Below are positions 1 through 6,515 of a stretch of 6,859 bases of DNA, piece by piece. This DNA comes from an uncultured Chloroflexota bacterium (GTDB taxonomy: Bacteria > Chloroflexota > Dehalococcoidia > UBA2979), in NCBI GenBank assembly GCA_902827055.1, contig CADEHD010000113.1:1-6859 (forward strand), written 5' to 3'. The notes beneath the pieces are model-generated. The model made no database searches and had not been told where the DNA came from. It saw only the letters and a program-made list of their open reading frames with translations. Numbering within the stretch: the first letter of the stretch is position 1; each line of letters begins with the position of its first letter. A program made the position numbers and the translations under genes.

Positions 1-779
1 AGCGCGGACACTTCGGTACCGGCCAGCGTGTAGCGGTAGATGTTGTCCACGAAGAGCAGCACGTCGCGCCCCTCGCGGTCACGGAAGTACTCGGCCATCG
101 TGAGGCCCGTGAACGCGATGCGGAGACGCACGCCGGGGGGCTCGTTCATCTGGCCGAACACGAGTGCGGTCTTGTCGAGCACGCCCGACTCCGCCATTTC
201 CTTCCAGAGGTCGTTGCCTTCGCGGGAGCGCTCGCCCACACCGGCGAACACGGAGAGTCCACCGTGCTCCGTCGCGAGGTTTCGAATCAACTCGGTGTTG
301 ATGACGGTCTTGCCGGTGCCGGCGCCACCAAAGAGGCCGACCTTCCCACCACGCGCGAGTGGGGCGATCAGGTCGATGACCTTCACGCCGGTCTCGAGCA
401 TCTGCGCCTTCGTCTCCTGCTCGGAGTACGCGGGGGCGCGGCGGTGAATTGGCATCCGCTCGACCTCGGGGCCCACGGGCTCGCCCGGGTCCAGCGGCTC
501 CCCGAGGACGTTGAAGATGCGCCCGAGCGTGCGCGGACCGACGGGCACCGAGATCGGCGAACCGAGGTCGTCGGCCGGCGCCCCGCGGCGCAGTCCGTCC
601 GTGGAGTCCAGCGCCAGGCAGCGCACCCAGTTGTTCCCCAGGTGCTGCTGCACCTCGGTCATCAGGGGCTTGTCGTCCATCTGGATGCGGACGGCGTTGA
701 AGATCTCGGGGAGGTCGCCCGAGGGGAACTCGACGTCGACGACGGTGCCAATGACCTGTCGCACGAGACCGGTGGCCAT
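1..779 (-). CDS. atpD: F1Fo ATP synthase subunit beta, N-terminal part (3' end beyond window)
   Basis: Catalytic beta subunit of the cytoplasmic F1 head, which makes or hydrolyses ATP. The reading frame opens at an ATG at 779 and stays open for 259 codons to the left edge; the family is about 465-480 residues, so roughly the C-terminal 45% is missing. Visible in order: the beta-barrel domain (start MATGLVRQVIGTVVDVEFP); GRIFNVLGEPLD at 86-97; the Walker A loop GGAGTGKT at 151-158 with catalytic K157; GERSREGND at 182-190, containing E183 and R184, which match the catalytic Glu and the Arg of other beta subunits; QMNEPPG at 210-216; and Walker B LLFVD with D245, followed by NIYRYTLAGTEVSA. A strong GGGAGGAAA ribosome site (791-783) supports the start. 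It follows atpG after 55 bp containing a hairpin. Oddities are Thr for the usual Val in GGAGVGKT and Ser for Thr in GERTREGND, neither expected to abolish activity. Confidence 0.98.
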   Translation of the reverse strand, partial: MATGLVRQVIGTVVDVEFPSGDLPEIFNAVRIQMDDKPLMTEVQQHLGNNWVRCLALDSTDGLRRGAPADDLGSPISVPVGPRTLGRIFNVLGEPLDPGEPVGPEVERMPIHRRAPAYSEQETKAQMLETGVKVIDLIAPLARGGKVGLFGGAGTGKTVINTELIRNLATEHGGLSVFAGVGERSREGNDLWKEMAESGVLDKTALVFGQMNEPPGVRLRIAFTGLTMAEYFRDREGRDVLLFVDNIYRYTLAGTEVSA

Positions 780-834
780 GAGTTTCCTCCCGTTGCGCCC
801 GTGGCGCCTGTCCAGGCGAGCGAACTCGCCTTGG
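780..834 (-). promoter_or_regulatory. atpG-atpD gap: UUCG-loop hairpin and second small hairpin before atpD
   Basis: Directly after the TAA of atpG the minus-strand transcript reads CCAAGGCGAG-UUCG-CUCGCCUGG (834-812). This folds into a stem of 9 base pairs with one bulged A and a UUCG tetraloop. A second short hairpin follows (GCGCC-ACG-GGCGC, 807-795), and then the atpD ribosome site GGGAGGA. There is no U-run after either stem, so this is not a standard intrinsic terminator. An mRNA-stability or processing element, or a translational insulator between gamma (one copy per enzyme) and beta (three copies), is plausible but inferred. Confidence 0.6.
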
Positions 835-1719
835 TTACGAACCCTGTTCGAGTGCGGCCTTGCCGCCCACAATGTCGAGCAGCTCGCCGGTGATCATCTC
901 CTGGCGTGCCTTGTTGTAGGTGAGGGTCAGGTCCTGGACCATCGCGTCCGCGGCGTCCGTGGCCGCGCGCATCGCCACCATGCGCGCCGACTGCTCCGAG
1001 GCCGACGCCTCGAGGAGCGCCTCGAAGATCTGCATCTCGACGTAGCGCGGCAACAGCGTGGCAAGTAGCGCCTCAGGTGACGGCTCGAAGATGAACTCCG
1101 TCGCGCTCTCGTCCTCGCCCTCGGGCGCCGCGACGGGCAGCAACTGGCGCAGGGTCGGCCGCTGGATCGCCGTGTTCACGAACTGCTGGTAGCCGATGAA
1201 GACGCGGTCGATCGCGCCGCTCGTGTAGTCGTCGATCACGAGTCGGGCGATAGGTCGCACCGCCTCGAACCCCGGGTAGTCGCCGAGGGCGGTGAACTCC
1301 GCGAGCCGAGGGAACCCCGACCGCCGGAAGAAATCACGCCCCTTGCGCCCGACCGGGATGACCGAGACGCGCTCGACGTGCGGCTGGTGCTCCAGCGCTA
1401 GCGTCGCACCGGCGCGGTTCATGTTTGCGTTCAGGCCGCCCGCCAGTCCGCGGTCGGCGGTGATGTGGATGAACGCGAAGTGCTTCACGGGCCGAACCGC
1501 GAGAAGAGGATGTGAGTCCTCAGCTCCCTGGGCGTACCCGGAGAGCTGCGCCAGCACCGCGCGCATCTGCGAGGCGTACGGTCGCGCGCCGAACGCGCGT
1601 GTCTGCGCTCGCCGCATCTTCGAGGACGCGACCAGCTCCATGGCCTTCGTGACCTTGGCCGTGTTCTGGACGGACTTGATCCGTTGCCGGATTGCCCGTA
1701 CTGCGCCGCCACCGGGCAT
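835..1719 (-). CDS. atpG: F1Fo ATP synthase subunit gamma (central stalk)
   Basis: Gamma is the rotating central shaft of F1; its two long terminal helices form a coiled coil inside the alpha3beta3 head and transmit c-ring rotation to the catalytic sites. At 294 residues the length is normal. The N-terminal helix has the family signature RAIRQRIKSVQNTAKVTKAM followed by ELVASSKMRRAQ. The central Rossmann-like part includes ITADRGLAGGLNAN at about 86-99. The C-terminal helix contains SEQSARMVAMRAATDAADAM and the conserved LTYNKARQEMITGELLDIVGG-type ending near residues 266-285. The ATG at 1719 is preceded only by a weak GGGG site (1729-1726), weaker than those of atpA and atpD. It starts 47 bp after the atpA stop; I see no convincing stem-loop in that gap. 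The gene ends in TAA at 837-835. Confidence 0.97.
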   Translation of the reverse strand: MPGGGAVRAIRQRIKSVQNTAKVTKAMELVASSKMRRAQTRAFGARPYASQMRAVLAQLSGYAQGAEDSHPLLAVRPVKHFAFIHITADRGLAGGLNANMNRAGATLALEHQPHVERVSVIPVGRKGRDFFRRSGFPRLAEFTALGDYPGFEAVRPIARLVIDDYTSGAIDRVFIGYQQFVNTAIQRPTLRQLLPVAAPEGEDESATEFIFEPSPEALLATLLPRYVEMQIFEALLEASASEQSARMVAMRAATDAADAMVQDLTLTYNKARQEMITGELLDIVGGKAALEQGS

Positions 1720-1766
1720 CTAGCGCCCCATTCTCTCGATGACCGTCGACTCAGACCCGGGCCGCA

Positions 1767-3278
<1,512 letters not shown>

Positions 3279-3304
3279 CGGTCTCCTCCGTGCTGTGGCG
3301 GGCG

Positions 3305-3844
3305 CTAGCCCGCGGTTGTGAGCTCCATGCGCAGCCGCTGCAAGCGGCGCCGCGTCGAGCCGTCGATCAACTGGTCACCAACCTGCAGGATGGCACCGCC
3401 CAGGATAGCCGGGTCCACCTCCGCCTCGAGTTCGACTGTCGCCCCCGTCTGCGCCGCCAAGCGCTGCCGGAAGCTCGATACCTGCTCGGCGTCGAGCGGG
3501 ACGGCAGTACGCAGCCGCGCACGCACCACGCCTCGTTCGGTGTCGAGCAGCTCCGTGAAGTACGACGCGATCGACGGTCCCAGCGCGAGCCGCGCCTTGC
3601 TCCGGAGCAGACGGAACAGGTTGAGCTCGACCGGGCGCAGCTCTGGTACCACCTGCCGCGCGATGGCGGAGAACTTCTCGTCCGTCATCCCGTCGGCCTG
3701 CAGCGCCGCAACGAACTCGGCGCGCTCCGTCAGCGCCCCGAGCCCCTCGACCGCACGCGCCCACGAGTCGAACGACCCGTCCGAACGAGCGAGGTCCATC
3801 GCGGCCAGCGCGTAACGTCGTCCAGCCACATCCCGCACTGCCAC
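3305..3844 (-). CDS. atpH: F1Fo ATP synthase subunit delta
   Basis: Delta sits on top of the F1 head and anchors the peripheral b stalk to alpha (the homologue of mitochondrial OSCP). It has 179 residues, the usual length. The N-terminal helical domain begins MAVRDVAGRRYALAAMD, and the C-terminal part has the conserved GGAILQVGDQLIDGSTRRRLQRL-type motif (about residues 149-171). The start is a GTG (3844-3842), chosen because translation from it gives the normal family N-terminus and because AGAGGAA (3859-3853), inside the last codons of atpF, lies 8 nt upstream. Only 4 bp separate it from the atpF stop, so translational coupling of b and delta is likely. It is followed after 26 bp by atpA. 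Confidence 0.96.
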   Translation of the reverse strand: MAVRDVAGRRYALAAMDLARSDGSFDSWARAVEGLGALTERAEFVAALQADGMTDEKFSAIARQVVPELRPVELNLFRLLRSKARLALGPSIASYFTELLDTERGVVRARLRTAVPLDAEQVSSFRQRLAAQTGATVELEAEVDPAILGGAILQVGDQLIDGSTRRRLQRLRMELTTAG

Positions 3845-3848
3845 GTGG

Positions 3849-4457
3849 CTAGTTCCTCTGCCCGAGGTCGCTGTTGACCAGCACCTCGTCGATCAGCCGC
3901 TGGTGCGCCGCGCGATCGAGCGACTGCCCGATGACGCGCTCCGCCGCCGTAATCGTCAGGTCCGTGAATTCACGGCGCAGCTGCTGGATCGCCTGGTCGC
4001 GCTCCTGCTGCACTTCCTCACGAGCCCGGCTCACCAGCTGCTCTGCATCGGCCCGCGCGCGCTCCTCGAGCTCCGCACGCAGGCGCGCCGCAGCCTCCTG
4101 CGCGTTGGCCACCAGTTCGCGGCCCTGCACGCGTGCCTCGTCGATCACCCGGCGCGCCTCGTCCTGGCTGGCGGACGCCTGGACCGCGGCCTGCTCGGCC
4201 CGGTTCAGACCCTCCTCGATGCGCCGCTTGCGCTCGTCGAGGACCTTCAGCACGGGCTTGTAGAGGAACATCCGCAGGACGACGAGCAGGATGCCGAAGT
4301 TGATCAGCTGGGCAATGAGGCCAGGGAGGTTGAACCCCAGGGCAGCGATGCCCGTGACTTCCTCCGCCGCCAGCGCGACGGCCGGCACCATGCCCAGGAC
4401 CAGGCCGATCACGGCCGCCCTCAGCAGGCGCGAGCCTCGCAGTCGCTGCTCGGTCAT
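3849..4457 (-). CDS. atpF: F1Fo ATP synthase subunit b with N-terminal signal-like segment
   Basis: Subunit b forms the peripheral stator stalk: a membrane anchor and a long dimeric coiled coil that reaches delta. At 202 residues it is longer than the roughly 156-165 residues of compact b subunits. The excess is an N-terminal segment (residues 1-31) with basic residues, a hydrophobic core RAAVIGLVLGMVPAVALA and an A-rich end, resembling a cleavable signal peptide. The real anchor follows at about 43-67 (NLPGLIAQLINFGILLVVLR), then the family block LYKPVLKVLDERKRRIEEGL and a long charged, Ala-rich coiled coil to about residue 170. The start ATG at 4457 has GGGAG (4468-4464) 6 nt upstream, and no in-frame Met before the anchor would give a sensible shorter protein. 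The stop is TAG at 3851-3849, 4 bp before atpH. Confidence 0.95.
   Translation of the reverse strand: MTEQRLRGSRLLRAAVIGLVLGMVPAVALAAEEVTGIAALGFNLPGLIAQLINFGILLVVLRMFLYKPVLKVLDERKRRIEEGLNRAEQAAVQASASQDEARRVIDEARVQGRELVANAQEAAARLRAELEERARADAEQLVSRAREEVQQERDQAIQQLRREFTDLTITAAERVIGQSLDRAAHQRLIDEVLVNSDLGQRN
3853..3859 (-). promoter_or_regulatory. Ribosome binding site of atpH, inside the 3' end of atpF
   Basis: The minus strand reads AGAGGAA, 8 nt before the GTG at 3844, formed by the final Arg-Asn codons of atpF. It supports the GTG as the real atpH start and implies coupling of atpH translation to termination of atpF. Confidence 0.7.
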
Positions 4458-4520
4458 CGTGCGCTCCCGAACACAGGCCCGCCTCGTACGAAGCGGGCCC
4501 GCTCCCTGTGTCTCAGTGAC
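4458..4520 (-). promoter_or_regulatory. atpE-atpF gap with a long bulged hairpin
   Basis: The minus-strand transcript between the c and b genes holds a strong inverted repeat: GGCCCGC (4499-4493) pairs with GCGGGCC (4482-4476). The stem extends inward by a U-G wobble and two further pairs to a GUAC loop, and outward by ACACA with UGUGU (4511-4507 with 4475-4471), leaving 7 unpaired bases on the 5' side. AGCGGGCCCGCT (4503-4492) is itself a 12-bp palindrome. There is no U-run, so ordinary termination is unlikely. The atpF ribosome site GGGAG follows the 3' arm at once. A role in keeping c mRNA more abundant or more translated than b is inferred from position. Confidence 0.6.
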
Positions 4521-4865
4521 TTAGAAGACGAAGCCGATCAGGATCGCGACGACCAGGGCGTAGATGCCGAGCGCCTCCGCGAACGCGACCGCAAGGATCA
4601 TGTTCGTCTGCACCACGCCAGCCGCCTCGGGGTTCCGGCCGAGCGCCTCCATGGCCTTGCCACCCAGGAGCCCAATGCCGATGCCTGGCCCCAGCGTGCC
4701 GACCGCGATCGCGATCGCGGCAGCGAGGAACTTCATCGAGGCCTCTGTGGACTCGTTGTCCGGTGCCGCTGCCTGCGCACCAGCGACCCCAGTCGCCAGC
4801 AGGAAGAGCCCTGCCCCGACGAGTGCCGCCCGACCAACCCGGCCTACGAGCTGTCCTGCTGTCAT
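4521..4865 (-). CDS. atpE: F1Fo ATP synthase subunit c (proteolipid) with N-terminal extension
   Basis: Subunit c forms the rotating ring of Fo. The core is a normal helical hairpin: helix 1 from about residue 44 (MKFLAAAIAIAVGTLGPGIG) through GLLGGKAMEAL, the polar loop GRNPEA at 76-81, and helix 2 with the ion-carrying E97 in AVAFAEALGIYALVV. Measured against the Na+ enzyme of Ilyobacter tartaricus, the Gln of the first helix is I64 and the Ser after the Glu is A98, so proton coupling is expected. The full length of 114 residues exceeds the usual 70-90 because of a signal-peptide-like start (AALVGAGLFLLATGVAGA, then QAAAPDNES). The ATG at 4865 is favoured by the strong GGGAGGGGA site (4879-4871). 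An internal ATG at 4736 would give a 71-residue classical c subunit and has only a weaker AGAGG upstream. The gene ends in TAA. Confidence 0.96.
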   Translation of the reverse strand: MTAGQLVGRVGRAALVGAGLFLLATGVAGAQAAAPDNESTEASMKFLAAAIAIAVGTLGPGIGIGLLGGKAMEALGRNPEAAGVVQTNMILAVAFAEALGIYALVVAILIGFVF

Positions 4866-4870
4866 CGAAA

Positions 4871-4879
4871 TCCCCTCCC
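4871..4879 (-). promoter_or_regulatory. Strong ribosome binding site of atpE that decides the long start
   Basis: The minus strand reads GGGAGGGGA; its GGAGG core is 8 nt from the ATG at 4865. It is among the strongest sites in the operon and favours the 114-residue protein over the internal start at 4736. Its first bases also form the end of the hairpin at 4877-4901, so access by ribosomes may depend on that fold. Confidence 0.7.
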
Positions 4880-4943
4880 GGTTGCCCCGGTACCAACCGG
4901 GTCAGACCAACCCTGACTTGCCCAAGCGTGAGATTCCCACGCT
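4877..4943 (-). promoter_or_regulatory. Three consecutive hairpins in the atpE leader
   Basis: Reading along the minus-strand transcript, the 116-bp atpB-atpE gap holds three stem-loops: AGCGTG with CACGCT (4943-4938 and 4930-4925); GTCAG with CTGAC (4917-4913 and 4905-4901); and CCCGGTTG with CAACCGGG (4901-4894 and 4884-4877, 8 perfect pairs). The last includes the first bases of the atpE ribosome site. A competing 5-bp pairing, CCCGG (4901-4897) with CCGGG (4890-4886), would free that site. Such structure suggests translational or stability control of atpE, whose product is needed in the most copies; the function is inferred. The remainder of the gap (4944-4981) shows nothing I recognise. 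Confidence 0.55.
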
Positions 4944-4981
4944 GTGCTTCGCTTGATTCGCTGGGTCCTCGGTGCTGCTCG

Positions 4982-6106
4982 TTAGTGCGCCCCGTGGCCC
5001 TCCTCGTGGTCGTCGCCGTGGTGCGCGACAGCGGACTGCGCGAACACCAGCGTGAGCATCGCGAACACGAACGCCTGGATGGCGCCGACGAACAACTCGA
5101 GCCCGTAGAACACGTCGATGAGGACGAGCGGCACGAGGAACCCCATCATCGTGAGGAGCACCTCGCCCGCGAACACGTTCCCGAAGAGTCGGAACGTGAA
5201 CGACACCATGCGCGACAGCTCGGACACCAGCTCCAACAGGCCCACGAACACGTCGATGAGCCCCATGGGTCCCTTCGCGAGCGCGCCGAAGTTGAAGAAC
5301 TTCTTCAGGTAGCCGAGGCCGAGCGCCTGGAAGCCCCACAGCTCGACGAAGATGAAGGAGTAGATGGCGATCGCCAGCGGCGTGTTGATGTCCGTGTTCA
5401 CCGAACGCAGGAACGGCGCCAGGATGCCGTACTGGGTGCCCGCGACATCGCCCGAGTGGTCGTCGGACTCGGCGGCGTGGTCGTCAGCAGCGACTTTCGT
5501 GGTGGCCTTGGCGTCGGCCGCCTTCGCGTCAGCGGCCATCGACTTGGTGTCGGCGGCGTGCGTGTCGGTCGCCGCCTTCGGGTCGGCCGCGTGGGAGTCG
5601 GCACCGGCCTCGTGCGCCTCGCCGGCCTTCGCGCCGAAGGGGACGTAGAGCACATCGATGCCAGCGATGTTGGCCGGACGCATCTCGACGGGCGGCGCGC
5701 CGTGCCCGATCTCGGGCTTCCCGACGAACATGTTCCCGGGCAGCAGCCCCAGGTAGTTCGAGGTGATCACGTAGAAGAAGATCGTCGCGACAAGCATGAA
5801 GAACTGCCGCGCGCGCTCCTCACCCACCACCCCGGCGACGACACCGAAGAACCCGGCGACGATCGCCTCGATGAAGCCGCTGAAGCCGCTCGGCACGAGC
5901 TGCATCCGTGGCCCGGCGAGCACGGCGACGCCGCAGAGCAGCAGCACCACCAGCCACGACGTGAACATCGTGTTTGTGACGGTCAGGCTTCCGAGGTGAA
6001 AGATCGCCTCAGGCGCAACGATGATGGTTGGTGCTGGCCCTCGGAAGAAGAGGAAGCCGAAAACCATGAGCGCGAGGACACCGAGTCCGATGACCGCACC
6101 ACGCAT
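4982..6106 (-). CDS. atpB: F1Fo ATP synthase subunit a, with low-complexity insertion
   Basis: Subunit a forms the two proton half-channels of Fo next to the c-ring. Conserved parts are present: an N-terminal membrane helix, then IFHLGSLTVTNTMFTSWLVV, QLVPSGFSGFIEAIVAG, the helix ending SNYLGLLPGN near 116-125, and INTPLAIAIYSFIFVE. The key helix MVSFTFRLFGNVFAGE carries the essential R306 and E315, and the last helix AIQAFVFAMLTLVFAQ carries Q344. At 374 residues it is about 100 longer than usual (roughly 230-290). The excess lies between LLPGN and RSVNTDIN, where residues about 159-220 are an Ala/Asp/His/Lys-rich low-complexity stretch. The C-terminus is a His/acid tail (HHGDDHEEGHGAH). The ATG at 6106 directly follows the upstream TAG and has GGGGAG (6121-6116) 9 nt before it. 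The stop is TAA at 4984-4982. Confidence 0.96.
   Translation of the reverse strand: MRGAVIGLGVLALMVFGFLFFRGPAPTIIVAPEAIFHLGSLTVTNTMFTSWLVVLLLCGVAVLAGPRMQLVPSGFSGFIEAIVAGFFGVVAGVVGEERARQFFMLVATIFFYVITSNYLGLLPGNMFVGKPEIGHGAPPVEMRPANIAGIDVLYVPFGAKAGEAHEAGADSHAADPKAATDTHAADTKSMAADAKAADAKATTKVAADDHAAESDDHSGDVAGTQYGILAPFLRSVNTDINTPLAIAIYSFIFVELWGFQALGLGYLKKFFNFGALAKGPMGLIDVFVGLLELVSELSRMVSFTFRLFGNVFAGEVLLTMMGFLVPLVLIDVFYGLELFVGAIQAFVFAMLTLVFAQSAVAHHGDDHEEGHGAH
5447..5632 (-). repeat. Low-complexity A/D/H/K-rich repeat segment inside atpB
   Basis: This stretch encodes residues about 159-220 of AtpB. It consists of imperfect short units around HAAD-x-K, AADAK and ADDHAAE, with almost no hydrophobic residues except Ala. 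It separates the helix ending LLPGN from the helix starting NTPLAIA, so it should be a water-exposed disordered loop. The reading frame is intact through it. The degenerate repeats could have grown by slippage or unequal recombination, which is inference. Confidence 0.75.
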
Positions 6107-6397
6107 CTACTGGTTCTCCCCGCCATCGGCGCGCCCGCTCCCGGGCCGCTGTCGCCGCAGTACGTCCTGCAGCTGCGTGTACGCCCCTCGCAACCCTGCC
6201 GCCAACCCGAGGCTCAACCCCAGGAGCGTGAACCAGGGTTCCGTATCCCAGCTCCGGTCCGCCCACACGCCAAGGCCAGTCGGCACGAGGATCGCGGTGG
6301 CCAAGTACCACCCGATGCCGACGAAGGCGAGCGCAGGTGAACCCAATATCTTGCCCGTCCCGGCACCTCCGGTCCGAGGCCTCGCGGAAAGTACCAT
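6107..6397 (-). CDS. atpZ: AtpZ/AtpI-family ATP synthase-associated membrane protein
   Basis: A 96-residue protein with two predicted membrane helices, about 21-44 (PALAFVGIGWYLATAILVPT) and 54-75 (PWFTLLGLSLGLAAGLRGAY), joined by the short polar turn WADRSWDTE. This fits the small AtpZ/F1Fo ATPase-associated family (gly-rich helix, D-x-x-x-x-T-x-P turn, G-xxx-G second helix), whose members precede atpB in many bacteria and are thought to help c-ring assembly or Mg2+ supply. The C-terminus is a basic, polar tail. Its TAG touches the atpB ATG without a gap, so the two are surely cotranscribed. The ATG at 6397 has no clear ribosome site; an in-frame TGA at 6415-6413 limits any upstream start, and a TTG at codon 18 after GGGACGGGC is a weaker alternative. 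A separate four-helix AtpI is not seen here. Confidence 0.8.
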   Translation of the reverse strand: MVLSARPRTGGAGTGKILGSPALAFVGIGWYLATAILVPTGLGVWADRSWDTEPWFTLLGLSLGLAAGLRGAYTQLQDVLRRQRPGSGRADGGENQ

Positions 6398-6515
6398 TGC
6401 AGATCGGCTCGATCAACACTTGTGACCACGGACACGAGCCAGGGCACGCGTGCGCTCGTGATATCCGACCGACTTCGCGTGACTGACCTCGGGACGCACG
6501 TTGCGGCCAGGCTGG
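6398..6515 (-). promoter_or_regulatory. Gap upstream of the atp operon, probable promoter region
   Basis: This is the only non-coding stretch of the right-hand part that can hold the operon promoter. No convincing -35/-10 pair is visible; the best AT-rich element is GATATCAC at 6465-6458 on the minus strand, without a good -35 partner. The region contains an inverted repeat at 6433-6460 and a short hairpin (GATCG-AGC-CGATC, 6414-6402) where the atpZ ribosome site would be expected. Transcription might instead read through from the nuclease gene. Confidence 0.35.
6433..6460. repeat. Inverted repeat with nested 10-bp palindrome upstream of atpZ
   Basis: CACGAGC (6433-6439) and GCTCGTG (6454-6460) are perfect 7-bp inverted arms. 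Between them lies the perfect palindrome GCACGCGTGC (6444-6453), placed off centre. It could be a regulator binding site for the operon or an RNA hairpin after the nuclease gene. No T-run follows on the minus strand, so an intrinsic terminator is unlikely. Confidence 0.5.

Noticed and set aside
780..834. Intrinsic terminator between atpG and atpD
   Set aside because: The stem is strong but no U-run follows, and an operon break before the essential beta gene is implausible.
264..1068. Overlapping plus-strand frames of 209 and 185 codons opposite atpD and atpG
   Set aside because: Both lie across the conserved beta and gamma genes on the other strand and have no recognisable motifs.
4471..4511. 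Intrinsic terminator after atpE
   Set aside because: No U-run follows the stem, and the essential atpF-H-A-G-D genes downstream have no other evident promoter.
5447..5632. CRISPR-like or tandem DNA repeat array
   Set aside because: The repeats are degenerate, lie in frame inside atpB and have no regular spacer and repeat lengths; they reflect low-complexity protein coding.
4763..6340. A 525-codon open frame on the plus strand opposite atpE/atpB/atpZ
   Set aside because: It is antisense to clear ATP synthase genes, its translation is highly charged and low in complexity with no recognisable domain, and long antisense frames are expected in GC-rich coding DNA.
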